64,000 nt of DNA from Bugulina stolonifera (taxonomy: Eukaryota > Bryozoa > Gymnolaemata > Cheilostomatida > Bugulidae), in assembly GCA_935421135.1 (NCBI GenBank), contig OW285193.1, positions 5,636,496 to 5,700,495 of the forward strand. Reading direction: 5' to 3'. The position numbers were made by a program, and so were the translations under genes. The first letter of the stretch is position 1. Every line of letters begins with the position of its first letter. Under the pieces are notes generated by a model that saw only the letters and a program-made list of their open reading frames with translations, was not told the origin of the DNA and searched no databases. This document shows positions 24,666 through 37,294 of this stretch, piece after piece.

Positions 24666-25179
24666 ATTATATACATTACATGTAAGCAGCAACTCTGGTG
24701 ATTTCTAGAATTCCTTCCTATGTGATCTTTTACAGCATTGTTGTCCAATAGCAGAAAAAGTAGTCCAAAACACATGTATTTATTATAAAAGTTTACGACT
24801 AGTGATCAAGTTATAAAATTGCTACTTTAAAAGATAAGATGTGGTGAGAAGTTGTGTCTGAGTAAAACGCAATAAAACCATCTACAAACAAGTTGAAAGG
24901 ATGGAACAGGTTGGATGGCTACAGTAGTAGACAAATGTACAGTTGCAATGTAGTTAACTCAAAAATTAAAGTCATTCTACATAAAAATCGAAGACACATC
25001 GAAGCACAATGCTTACATATATCTCAGTAGTTATTATCACTGGCAACCGAAAGTAGAAACTCTTATGAGGAGTGTAATAAGACAGAATGGCTTTGAAATC
25101 GTTACAGCTAATGAATCATAGTTTGATCATTAGAACAGAATACAGAATACACTTGCAATGATTGCATTCTACAACATAC

Positions 25180-27535
25180 CTAAGCAGGCACACCACCTGC
25201 TGCAATGATGGCTATTGAACGCTTATGGCACTCTCCTAATAAATGAGACTGGAGATCATTGGGGTCGGTACTATCATAACTACAGAAACGGCAAAAGATG
25301 TTGAAACTTCCAAAAAACTCTCTGTGATTACTTCGGTGATGAATTTCAAGATTCCATAGATTGTGAAACGCTTGAGCACACAGAGGACACTCAAATGGGG
25401 GGCCGGGATGGTCGTCCCGTATATGCTCATCTCGAAGCTCTCTAGAACTAAACCATCGAATAACACAATATCTGCATAAGAAATGAGTGCCCATATGATT
25501 TCTAATTTCCACTGCAGTAGAGAAAGAGATTCGGAGATCAACGCATACCACGCACCAATATCGATTGTGGTTGTCCACACAGTGCTCGTAATAATGGTTG
25601 AATCCTTTTAGACTTTCAAAACATGTCCGACATTTAAATTGCTTTAGCATTTTAGATTTGTAGTTATTAAGACATTCATCTTCATGGTAATGCTCCATGA
25701 CCTGTTTATGAAAATGTCTTTGACACTTGTGGCAGTAGTATGGTCTTTGAGGCAGGTGGAACCAGCGGTGCTTGCCTAGATCACCTTGGTTGTCAAACAT
25801 TTCAATACAATATTTGCACGTATAAGCATGCTGATCTGCAGTCATGTGCTCTGTGACTAGATGAACGTCTAATGTAGATTTATCTTTAAAAGCTGGTTCG
25901 AAGCAAAATACGCACTGATAGTGGGTAACATGGTAATGTATGTACAAGTCTTTCCATGTCTCAAATACTAGTCGGTAGCATCCTTTTCCACATTGAAACA
26001 CTCTGCTAATTAGCTGAGATTCTGACCGTTGAGGAATATTAGCCAAACCATGATTTTTGAGCTGAATTAGTCCAACCGGTTCATGTTTGACTTGTACTGA
26101 AGTTCCTGCTCTTTGCTCAATTTTTCCAAGTTCAATATCTCGTTTCTCAGTGAGCTTGTGGATAACTGGTTCCCGCTTGATTTGTCTAGGTTTTCCTAGT
26201 TCTTGCTTAGCCTGCTCATACATTGCCTGCCTTCGTTCAGCTGGTCTTATCTTGGTTCCTCTGAGTTCAACCTGCCTCGTTAATCTACTACCAAATGTAT
26301 ATCTTGAACTGTAACTTAGCTGTGATGCAATCTCTTCAAATGCGACATTTATAGTGCTCTTCTGAGACTTTGCAGGTGGAGCGTTTGGAACCTTCCATGC
26401 ATCAGGTGTGATGTCACGACCAGCTTCATCGAAAAGTTTTACTTCACGATCCCGTGGAAATGAATGTCGGCGGTAAGAAAGGCTTGTAGGCTTCCGCTTA
26501 GTTGGTGCAGGCGGGGCACCTGCTGGGGCACCAGGTGGGGCACCTGCTGGGACACCTGCTGGAACACCCGCTGGAGCACCTACTATGTTTTGTCTCACTG
26601 CCGTACCTAGAATTATTATGCAGAAATTGTGACTAATAAGGTAAACCATTAACGCACTCCTCATACTTTCGATAATAATAACAATACATTGCATTATGAA
26701 GAAATACTTAAAGTCGCACATTACAGCCATTTGCACAGTCTTATACACGCATATTACATTAAATATACTATAGATGTATCTACATATAACTATTTTGCAC
26801 TTACTTTTTATCTGCGGCGGTGATATGTCTTCATACACAGCGTTTAGAATACTTTTCTGAGACTTTACCAGTGGCGTGTTTGGAACTCTCCTTTCCAGGG
26901 CTGCTACATCTTTAACCTCAGGACCCTGAGGAAATGAATGGCGGCGGTAGGATAGTCTTGTGGTGACCACTCGCCTTCTTGAAGATGATAACGCTGAATC
27001 CTCTGCTATATTCGATTTCACGGTCTTATCTAAAGTTAGTATATAGACATCATGTTTATGTCCATATTGAAAACTATCAACCCGCATGCATGTAGTACTT
27101 CTAGAAAATGTGGCTACTTAAGTTTCCAGTTCTCAAACATTCTTCATCATATGTAAAATATATTCATTGGTAATATTAAGGCGGCTGTGTGTTGGGAAAA
27201 CTATATTTCAATTTTTTGGTCTTATGAACTAAGCATAGCATCAATCCATCGTGTCATCTCTCTAAAAAATAAAGTTTAAAACGTTATTCTATAACTTTAT
27301 TTTATATTAGTCAAATGCAGCAGACCTCCTCAACATTAGACTACTGAAAAGACCAACATGTTGTTCTCTGGACAAATCGTAAACTATTTGAGAACAGGAT
27401 GAGATTCTGTCAGCAAAAAACATGTAGTGTAGCGTGTTGTAAAAAAAAAATTGCAAATATTGCCTTGCTATATTGCACACATATACATGTACACACACTG
27501 ATGTGTTGTATATTACCTTTACTAGCTTCCTCCAT
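25180..27535 (-). CDS. Nine-finger C2H2 zinc-finger protein, paralogue 3
   Basis: Three exons: 27517-27535 (ATG GAG GAA GCT AGT AAA G, donor GTAATA), 26805-27029 (acceptor TACTAACTTTAG with a textbook branch site, donor GTAAGT) and 25180-26606 (acceptor ATTCTAG). Phases close exactly; the protein is 556 aa. Exon 2 and the start of exon 3 each encode one copy of a module LSYRRHSFP...VK...VPNxP..KSQKS..N, so the region arose by internal duplication. An Ala-Pro-Gly-rich stretch precedes the second copy. Nine fingers follow from about residue 290, with C2HC finger 4 and the linker FHLPQRPYYC. Intron 2 (26607-26804, 198 bp) is in frame and stop-free, so simple ORF calling reads through it. Function unknown; a nuclear role is inferred from the fingers. 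Confidence 0.88.
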
Positions 27536-29473
27536 TGTTGAGAATACCTTCAAAATATTACTTCAATGCACTTGTAGTACAATGTTTATACTATAAAATA
27601 CATGTGCCCTTAAGAGCACGCAGCAATAAGGAATAGGCTGAAAATGTGTAATGGTGACAGATCCCTCGGCACTTACAGCTATATCCTCTTTAGTAGCTAT
27701 GCTATATGATAATAACAGTAAATTTTTTGCTATTTCGGATAGCTGGATAGCTGCCAGAAAGCACATTGATGATACTAGAAGTTGTACAGTATCACTACCC
27801 TTATAGAAACTAGCTATAGCGGTCAGATGCACAGAAAGATTGTAATAGATGTTCATAGTGATAGGTGATACGTAGGAGCAATATTACATATTTTCATGCC
27901 ACAACTTCTAAGTATAAGAGCTTGATGGAGGCTTTCCGCTAGAAATTACACAGCAAAGGCTAGAACTTACTGTACAAGTTACAATCCCTCAATTGATGCC
28001 ACTCTGAATGGAATGTAGTGAAGCAGAATATTACAAACAGATACCTGTGACAAACCTGCATGCATCTCAAATGTGGAAGTAGAGAGGTATCTTACTGCAG
28101 TAGTAAGCATTGTCATGTGTTGTCAGAGATGTATTTTTGTCGTGATTCTTATGTCAACACACTATCTGCAGCTAGTAGTGATTGGCTTGCACATGGTTCT
28201 GAAGACATCATGTAGAATATTACTATAGGTTATAGAATTACAATCAGCATAAACTTTGCTTTGAAATTTCATTACTACTTAAAAGTTATCTTCTCTCAGT
28301 TTACCTCAATATGAGAGGATGACTTCTAATTTGATATACTCATAATTACATGTGCATGTACATGTATATATATGTAGATATGTAGATAGTGTTTTGACAT
28401 ATATATATATTGTAGGGTCTAGCTTAGACACCAGTTAAAATTAATATGTACGCTGAGAATCTGATAGTTGTATTACATGTATATAATATTGTACCAACAA
28501 TACATTAGTAGAGAAAACAATCCCCGATGTCATACCCAGGTATTATACATGTAGTATCTAAGGCTAATATACATGTACATGAATGGGTACCCGGTTCCCG
28601 TTCCAATAAAACTAGTCTATTAATTCTGACATCATGTGATAACGCAGAGATGTTTATTCAGCCCTCTACTGTGTAAATAAGGTACATGTACATATTGATA
28701 TCTTATCAATGACACCATATTATTTTCACTCTCAAGTCTAGCTTCTAGCTACATGTATGCTAGGATATTAGCTGTTGTACTCTTATTTGCACCTGCTCTT
28801 GGGCACTTTGTAACTCGACTTCTATACGACTGCTCGAATAGTACTTAGTACAGATAGTTTTCCAACGCTTAGACTGATAAATGAAAAGAGCTTTCAAACA
28901 GTTTTGAGAAGTCACAGGTACAGCAAAATATCAGCTACTTCTTTATTAATTGACTTTGCATGCCTTTTTAGCTTGTCCGAGTCAGTCGTAAAACAATGGT
29001 TTTCAAAATTCATAAAAATATCAAGAAGTTGCAGTAGAAGGAATAGAAACAGAAGTCATAATGCAGAATATTTTGTTTTTATAAGTTGGGAGTGGCACAC
29101 TGACATTATACAAAGGGCAGCAAAAATTTTACCTAGATATTTAAAACCAAAAGTAAAGATTAACCATGTTTTTACACCTTTAATCTTCTGAGAAGCATTT
29201 ACATTTACGGTATTTGAAGGAGTTATTCAAAGAGATGACAATCTGTATTAGGCACCAAGAAATGAGGAGTTTGGTGCAAATTTACCGATTTTCCATTTGT
29301 TTTGGTGTAAAAGAATTTAGCATCTAAACAGCAGATGGTATCTTATTACAAGAGTTAATTAACTGAGGATTTCATTTATATCATCTTCGCCAACACGTGT
29401 GTTGCAATGGTTGTAGTACATGACTAACGGCGAGATGAGCTAATATATGACCTTGACATAGACACAGCTAGGC
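27536..29473. other. Intergenic region between divergent genes
   Basis: This is the shared upstream region of zinc-finger paralogue 3 (minus) and the nucleotidyltransferase-TPR gene (plus). Open frames at 27563-27856 (minus) and 28904-29191 (plus) match no family I know. No promoter motif stands out. Confidence 0.4.
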
Positions 29474-32400
29474 ATGGCAGAGAAGCCACAAGGAAAGGTA
29501 AATGTACAGTATGCATCTAGCAATATCCAAACTTGGCATGCGGAATGGAAATGTTTACTGGTCTCGATTTTACTATTCCATGAAAAAAATTAAATTTTAC
29601 ATAAAAATATTTAAAATGATAAGATTCCAGCAATATAAATCATGCTGGAGTTATTGATAGGCTTATGTAAATCAGAGTACTTTATGGGTTTCTTTATCAA
29701 GTACACTGTCAACAACTGACAATGTATGTTACTCTGGAGTGTCTCTGTACTTGCCACATACCTCAGGTTCTCCCTTGAATCAGCAGCGACTACACTGCAT
29801 GGAGCGAATAGCTGCTCCACCCTGCGTAGGCCAACATCTTTATTTACTTTACACAACAGAGCCTCTTTGTTACATTTGCCATAAATGTATAACAACGGTC
29901 TAACTACCAATCTACGATTAGATTAGCATATTATGCTAGACATTTATTAATAATTGTTTTATCTTATGCACATATAGGGGAAACAACCAGATATCAGTGA
30001 ACTGGAGCTACAGGAACTTGTCACTGAGTGTCACAGCAAGGCAAGAGAAACTGGACACTGGGCAGACTATCTCACTGTGAGTAGAACTTTGGGGACTAAT
30101 ATATTATTTTGATCAACCATTTCAGCACAATATTTAGTAGTGTTAAGGCTCGGCTCTACTAGAGGTCAAGAGCTTCGACAGGCCAACTCTTTTGTTCGTT
30201 GGCTCCGCTCTATGGGTGAGACATAGCACCAACTCATTGATGGCCATAACAAACATTTAGCCAATAGCCGAATGCTGATTTATTATAAATTATATAATGG
30301 GATTGTTTCTCATCATAATAACTAATTACAACAGTGCTCCATGACACCGGGGACTGAAAACACCAACATCCTAGTCTTTGCATTGGCGAACATACTGCAC
30401 TCTGATTTTCCCTAGAACAAGGCTTTGTCAGCCAAAAATGAACAACATCCTCTAGTGTAGCCAAGCCCTTTACAGTTATATCATACACCCAAATAAATAG
30501 TTCTTTGGAAACATCTAGAGTGATTTGCTGACACTGTGTGGGTGCAAATATAGGTTTCTAAACTCGGCTAAAGGTACGTTTACACTACGTCAACTGCAAC
30601 ACCAACTCTGGCTCTAGTTGTTGACCACACAATATAATTAACCACCAGCATTCACAACAATAAAAAGGATGCCTGTACTAATAAGTGCACAATTGTACTT
30701 TGATTACAGTGAATAGGCCCTAAAGCTGTATATGTCACCTCTATAATCAACAGCCAATACCAAATGTGTAAAATAGCTGGCAGTGATAACCTTAGCTATC
30801 AGATTAAATAAGTACAATATTGATTTCTTATTGGACAATACTCGCCAACTTGGCGGAAGAATGCAACACAGTTTGGTTGCTTCAACTCCGTCTCCAACAA
30901 TTGCAATTGCAGCATCAAATCCGAATTTTGTGTTTACATTACACCAACTTTGTCGGAGTTGGGCAAAAAAGCCGGAGTTGGTGTTGGAGCTGGTGCAATG
31001 TAAATGCACTTTAAGGTTATTTTAAGAATATTGCCTCAAGATTTTGCCATAAACTGTGATAATATTCATATGCACATGTAGATATAGATACAATGGTTAA
31101 TTTGTGTATTATTCGAATCCTTCATAAAATCACTTTATAAAATTTTTATCGAACAGCCTTGAAATATTCATTGGATAGTTCCTCCATTACTGGCGAAAAC
31201 ATCTGTTACCTTACTATAGAATGATTTAAATATATCATAAAGAAAAACTTCACTTGGCTCTATAAATGTGCTCAAAAGACATGAAATAACTCATGGCCTC
31301 AGTACCTGAGTATCTGAAAGTGTCTCAATTATAATCTTAAAACCAGTTCTGGTACCAGAGTGTATTAATAAGCACTCATGCTTTCCATTATTGTTACGAA
31401 TGCTTATGAAACTATACTACTGCAACCAATATTTGTTATGCAATCTTTTACCACCATCATAGGGTGCTGTCACGTACTAATAATAAAATAATATTATAGA
31501 TGAATTTATTTTACTGTAGGCACATGGTGGTGCCAACTACCTTGCTGCTTTAAAGCCAACAGAGAAGAGACTAGAACAGGTCTATGAGATTGAGAATAGT
31601 TGGTATGGAGGCAAGCATCCACTTAGCCCTGAAGAACAATTGTTGTTAACAAATAAACACAGGGGGCTCCTGGAAGACTTGAGAGACGACACCAGAATTG
31701 ACTTTGACAGCCTTAGAATTGAACGAGAAGCTCTGAGCAGTGATGATATCTTTAGCGATGCAACCCTAAACAGGGTTCTTAATTTTTCTCGTCAGATCTT
31801 TGCAATGAGCAGGAAGTGCACAGAGAGATTCATCGCTTTCAATCAATTGATTATTCAATCATGTGTCAATGTGCTTGGTAAGGATGGACATTTTCCTCCT
31901 TGTTCCTTTGCTGTGATTGGTTTAGGTTCAGTGGCCAGAGGCGAGGCAACTCCTTACTCTGATTTAGAATATGCTTTCATTGTTGAGAATAATTCTGATG
32001 CCGATTATTTCCAGAAACTAGCAGTTGAAAGTTACTTTAGAATAGGTAACCTAGGTGAGACTCCATTGAAAACCATCGGCATTAAACGTACTGTTAGAAC
32101 CGCATCTAATGATCCACCAGTTGGGTACAGAATAGATGGCATCTCCAGAAGAGCTGGCCACATACCGACTGGTCACCCAGACAGTGATCAGAGTCTGATT
32201 CTAACTGTTGACCAGTTAATGGATTTGTACAAAAAAGAAGTTATGTTACCACCTGACGGTGAAAGACCTCATGACCTTGCCGATCTTCTGTCTACCTCAG
32301 TGCTCATTTATTCTCATAAGAAAGGAGAAGAATTGCACATGCGTTTTCTTAATCAACGACTGCATTATGAGGAGAACTTTGTTAGAGAAAATCATTTTGC

Positions 32401-34846
32401 AACAAAAAAGCGATTGAGTATGTTATCAAGGGACCTAAGTGAATATAATTTTCTGCCAAACTTCAAGTTCAGCTTTACAAAAAAAGATGATGTGAAAGTA
32501 AAGGCTGACATTTTTAGGTATCCAACCTTAATAGCTACAGATCTCAATATATCTTTGGCCTTGAACTCACATTATTCATGGGACACTTACACCAAACTTC
32601 ACGAGCTGGGCCTTTTAACTGAGGAAGATCTTGTGTGTATGCACATTGTGCTAGCTTTATCCATATACATACGTGCCACGGCGTATCTTGCTATAGGAGG
32701 ACAGTCAGAGCAACTTTCCCTCCACACAGCAGCTAAGGTTGCTGACTCAGTCACTGAACGATATCATGTACCCCAGAATATATTTCTAATATTGGGCTGC
32801 CTGCTCATACCAATCAAGAAGGCATTCTTACTAGCATTGCAGAGAGCCAAAGGTCACCAATTTAAAACCACATCCTCTGATTCGATCATAAAGTCTCAGT
32901 CAGTAATGAAGGGTTTTAAAATTTCCAAAACAGACTTTATGCTAAAAGCAGAGATACTGTCGTTTGCTGAAGATCACCAACGTGCCCTGGAACACCTCTA
33001 CAGAGCAGTAGGTAAAAGCAAAGTTAACAATTGTGTGGAGTTCATTAAAGTGATCAGGGATGAGTACCGTACAGACAAGTCAGACCCTGCCGAAAAGAAT
33101 TACTTAGATATATGCCAATCTATCTTGTACCATGCAGATGACTACAACACAGCTATAGATTACCTAACGTGGCTTATTACATATGAAAAACACCCTGTAA
33201 ATATAGCGCTAAGGAAGCTGATGGTTGCAATGTGTATGAATAGACTAGAAAAACACAAGCCTGCCAAGTCCGCGATTAACCAAGTTCTTCTACAGATAAA
33301 ATAATGGCTAGGATTAGATGGACAGGAGTCTCTACCAGAACATATCAAACAGATATTAACTAGTGAGCGAAAGTTGCCTGCACCTCTTATGTCCTGCATC
33401 AATATTACAAGTCACGTCTATGAAACGCTCGGCAAAATATTTGATGGCCTTGAACAAAGAGCACCTGCTTTAGAATGCTACAAAGATTCAGTGAAAATAA
33501 AAGAGTTGATGAAAGGAAATGGAGAGTTCATTGCAAAGTGGGAGTCGTATATATGCCATGGAGGTATAATCCGTGATCTGTCTGCCGGCTACAGCAATAT
33601 CGGCACTGTGTACGAATTTATGGGTGATTATAAACAGTCACTGGTACACCAAATGAGGGCTTTAAAGATGAGGGAAGTCATGTATGGCAAGCAAACAAAC
33701 CATTTCAACATAGCTAGCAGCTGCAACAATATCGGCATTTTGTACAATAAAATGGGGTACAGAAAGCAGTCAATTTTTTACCACATGAAGGCCTTGGAAA
33801 CAATAAAAACTGCCTACGGTGAACAGCCTAATCGACAATCTAATATTCGCATCGCCATCAGTTGTAGCAACATAGCCAATGTGTACTATGACATGGGAGA
33901 TTACTCTCAGTCACTCATGCATTACATGAAGGATTTAGAGATGAAGAAAACCTTGTATGGTGAACACGCTAATCGCCTTGATATAGCTGACAGTTACAAG
34001 CTTGTCGGCACAGTGTACGGGGACTTAGGGCTTTATACACAGTCACTGACATTTTATATGAAAGCTTTAGAGATGAGAAAAGCTGTGTATGGCAAGCATA
34101 CTAATCACATTGCTATAGCAAACAGTTACTGCAACATCGGTATCACGTACAGTGAGACTGGAGATTATAAACAGTCACTGGTATATCATACTAAAGTTTT
34201 GAATACTTTAAAAGCTGTGTATGCTAGCCATAACAGTGGATCTATCCAATCTCCCATAGCCAATGCCTTTACTCACATTGGGAATTTGTACCAAAGCACA
34301 CATCAAAATAAGGTGGCTATCAGTTTCTACAGCCAAGCTTTGATGACACCTAACACGGATAACCTTCAAAAGACTCGAATCCTAACCAGCATAGCTAAAG
34401 TGTGGGTGGATCACAAAGACTACCACAGAGCTCAGCAGTTTCTATATCTATCTATCAAACAAACGCCAACCAGTAGTAAACTCCTTCAAGCTGAAAACTT
34501 CTGGTTGATGGGAATCTGCCATCTACATGTAAATGCAAGATCGTGGAGCAGAAGTTGGAAATGGCTTTATTCAGCTCTCTGTCTGTATGAACAGGCTGGC
34601 AAAGATGTGTGCTCTACAACAGCAATGGCAAAGCTTCACAACACTGTAGCAATGTTATTGCTCTACCTTGGTCGCTCTACTGTAGCCTTAGAGCATTCAC
34701 AAAAATCTCTAGATATCACCAATAAGCTGCTAGAGAAGTTCAGCAGACATGCTGAGTGTATCAGAGTGAATAAAGAGGCTAAATCATTGACTAGCAGTCT
34801 TCATCTTGTGAAACTGGTTCAACATGAGTTTCCAAACAGAATTTGA
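29474..34846 (+). CDS. GlnD-like nucleotidyltransferase domain fused to TPR repeats, with an in-frame stop
   Basis: Exons: 29474-29497 (MAEKPQGK), 29978-30076 (acceptor CACATATAG, donor GTGAGT) and 31520-34846 (acceptor TTACTGTAG). Residues about 130-200 hold a nucleotidyltransferase core, VIGLGSVARGEATPYSDLEY, with the GS motif and the D-x-E pair of the GlnD/DUF294 superfamily. The next 300 residues are helical. From 33560 come five or six TPRs of kinesin-light-chain type (pattern IGxVYxxxGDYxQSLxYxxKALExxKxxYG). A TAA at 33302-33304 interrupts a frame that stays open and in register on both sides: 635 aa before it, 513 aa after it. Either a nonsense change (CAA to TAA would suffice), an assembly error, or readthrough. 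The enzyme substrate is unknown; TPRs normally bind proteins. Confidence 0.83.
30572..31011. mobile_element. PIF/Harbinger-like MITE
   Basis: Ends AGGTACGTTTACAC and AAGTGCATTTACAT (right end reversed) extend into about 42 bases of imperfect inverted repeat containing CAACACCAACTC. A 3-bp duplication TAA flanks it (30569-30571, 31012-31014). The element lies in intron 2 of the nucleotidyltransferase-TPR gene and encodes nothing. Confidence 0.7.
33302..33304 (+). other. In-frame TAA inside the nucleotidyltransferase-TPR frame
   Basis: The context is CTA CAG ATA AAA TAA TGG CTA GGA. Codons before and after it are in the same frame. I found no GT-AG pair of matching phase that would remove it. 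Confidence 0.9.
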
Positions 34847-35433
34847 CTGAATCGCCAAATGAAACTTGTTTCCGAGTAAGGATCGAGAAAAACACATTGA
34901 TACTGTTAGGCCTGTTCCTTCAAAACTATTGCCTTTGAGTAAAGACGCATACACACAAGTATTACAACTGTGGGCTTTGTTGATATCTACGTACAGTCTA
35001 ATACAGCATACTCTTAAATTACTTACAGCAAGACACTTCTTATCTAACACCTGTCAGAAACCTGTCTAACACCTGCCTAATACCTGTTAGACACCCACTC
35101 TGGATTGCATCAAGGTACTTTGCCAACATTGTACCCAGCTATATTGTTCATAGATTATTACTCATAGAATAGCTTGCCGAAATTACATGTACATGTACAT
35201 GAAAATTTATAACATAATTATACCTAGTTCTACTCATATTTCTTTAGCCATCACCTGAAACTATTACACAGAGACCAAAATTCTGCGGACTACATACATT
35301 GTACTATAACAATGTATGTTAGTTAAATCTCTACTTACATTATGTATAGTACTTGGCAAAACCATAATAATTATTTCATTTGTTAGTTTGTTGTACTCTC
35401 TACCATTATTAACGTTCTCTAGTTTGCACTGTA

Positions 35434-35439
35434 AATAAA
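35434..35439 (+). terminator. Candidate polyadenylation signal of the TPR gene
   Basis: AATAAA in the context CACTGTAAATAAAGATAAC, 590 bases after the stop codon; it is the first clear one I see on the plus strand. Confidence 0.45.
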
Positions 35440-35678
35440 GATAACTTATCAGTAAAATGTATTACTATTGATGTACATTTCTTATAAAACATAATAAGGA
35501 TTAGTGAAAATAAAACATTTGGGGATGCTATCAGAAATTGCATGGTATGAACTAGCTACTTAGAAAATTGTAAGCTTAATCATGAACATCTGCCGCTAAT
35601 GACCTTATCTATTGGCGTGTATAAAGTATCCGCTATCCATCTATTTAATATGAAGTTAGCAATGATAAAGGCACCCTA

Positions 35679-35780
35679 GAGCAAAATCTAAATTGCTCAT
35701 CAAATTTGATGAGCAATTTGGATTTTGCTCATTGCATTCAGCAGCATTACTGGCAAGCCAGTAATGCTGCTGAATACAAT
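35679..35780. repeat. Two adjacent near-perfect hairpins
   Basis: 35679-35730 is a 26-bp arm inverted repeat with no loop and one mismatch (GAGCAAAATCTAAATTGCTC...). 35731-35780 is a 24-bp arm repeat with an AA loop and one mismatch (ATTGCATTCAGCAGCATTAC...). GAGCAAAAT recurs directly after the second. Confidence 0.9.
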
Positions 35781-36321
35781 GAGCAAAATTAGGATCGATA
35801 ACATCAATGTTTTAATTCTTGAGAAGAAATGACAGATTTTTAAGAATGACCATCTTCATCCCATGCGATATAAATATACATTGTAAGATGTGACATAATT
35901 GACAGCCTTGATTGTTTGGCTTGGGTGCTCTGAGTGCAGTCTACCCAGGGCAAAGATGTACAGTACATGCAACATAGACTATCTCTGTCAGAGGAGAGGT
36001 TAGTGGGTCACAGTCACCACTGGTCATAAACACAGTGGTCGTTCTCCCAGAACTGGTTGGAATCAATTTATTGCACTCTCATGGAAAGTAAAAATTAAAT
36101 ACCAGAATATCCCGTCCTATTTTAAAGAATGTATGTAATTTCGACAACAACATTGAAAGGGAGCACAAGTGCGATAGCAAAATAGTTCAGAGGGTAGATC
36201 ACATGGCATTTATTCTGAACATTGTGCAGGAGAATTCCAATTAGTTTGCTTCCGATAAAAAACCTGCAGCAAGCTATTCAACTTGATTCAATGAATCCAT
36301 TCAAATCTGGACATGGAATAC

Positions 36322-37290
36322 TGTAATGTTTTAGTGCTTGTATACATACGGGTGCCGAGGGCACGAGTATGCGAAGGGCTTGGAAGTTGGTAGAGGACGA
36401 CCAAGTGACCTTCCACACATCACATAAAAGAGGGAACAGTTATTAGATGCTCTTGTTATTATATATTTGGACATAGGCTGATGCTGAGACTCATTAAAGA
36501 GTCCAGGGTCGACGTAGGTCTGTAGACTTTATACTCCAGAGGAGTGTAGAGGAAGATCTGATATTCTAGGAACTTAAGCTCGACGCTAGATTCATATAGA
36601 ATCCGGGATTGAAATAAGCCATAGAAGTGGTGTAGAGATATGCTTAAACGAGAATGGGGATGAACTCGAGCCGTATGGATCTATGGATCCGCCGGTGGAG
36701 TTACCCGCCTACAAGAGTAAGCCTCTAGGTTTGGGTTAGGAGATGTTGCTTTATTAGAGCGCACTCAACAACTGATTTCATACAGAAAATGTGCTATCTT
36801 ATAATTATACTAAATATACTTCCGGTAAAAGAAGCCAATAAGGTATCGGGTCCGGAACTGATGCAACAACAAGGATGGTTCCGCCCGACGTCGGCCACAA
36901 AATGGGTCGGCCTTGTCACAAAAGGTGCTTACAATGGTCCGAAATGGAAAGTATATAAATATGGGCCTATTCCAAGACATCGGCCTTGAAAAGTATATGC
37001 TAAAAGACTCAGTCTTGTACAATCAGATAAGAGAAGATAATTGCTTATAACATGTGGGAAAAACCAAGTGTAATTGCAATAATCTGATTGGTGGATAACA
37101 ATAATAGAGCACACGATAAGTAGTTGATTATGCAGAGTGTAATCATGCGTGTATAATGAATGTACAAGGTAAGGCAATAATGCATGAATGGGTAAATATG
37201 GATAAGTGTCAATACATGTATGTATGCAATGTCAATATGTCAGTGTGGCTAGCCCAGGGAGGCCATTACCATGGAGGCTGTTTCACCACA
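36322..37290 (-). mobile_element. Solo LTR, family 2, intact copy
   Basis: The 969-bp sequence reads TGTGGTGAAACAGCC...AAAACATTACA on the minus strand, with a 4-bp duplication ATAC (36318-36321, 37291-37294). It includes the AATAAAGCAACA block (minus) and a GC-rich promoter region. It is intergenic. Confidence 0.9.
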
Positions 37291-37294
37291 ATAC

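Larger units (their letters stand above)
34847..36321. other. 3' region of the TPR gene and intergenic DNA
   Basis: It contains the polyadenylation signal at 35434 and a double hairpin at 35679-35780. No coding exon recognised. Confidence 0.45.

Noticed and set aside
27307..27406. Possible terminal exon on the minus strand with acceptor TGACAG, stop and AATAAA
   Set aside because: It falls inside intron 1 of zinc-finger paralogue 3, whose exon phases fit exactly without it; no partner exon in phase was found. A rare alternative 3' end remains conceivable.
27563..27856. 97-codon open frame (minus) with a GTAAGT inside
   Set aside because: No matching downstream exon and no recognisable domain.
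28904..29191. 95-codon open frame (plus)
   Set aside because: No splice signals, no family resemblance, AT-rich codon use.
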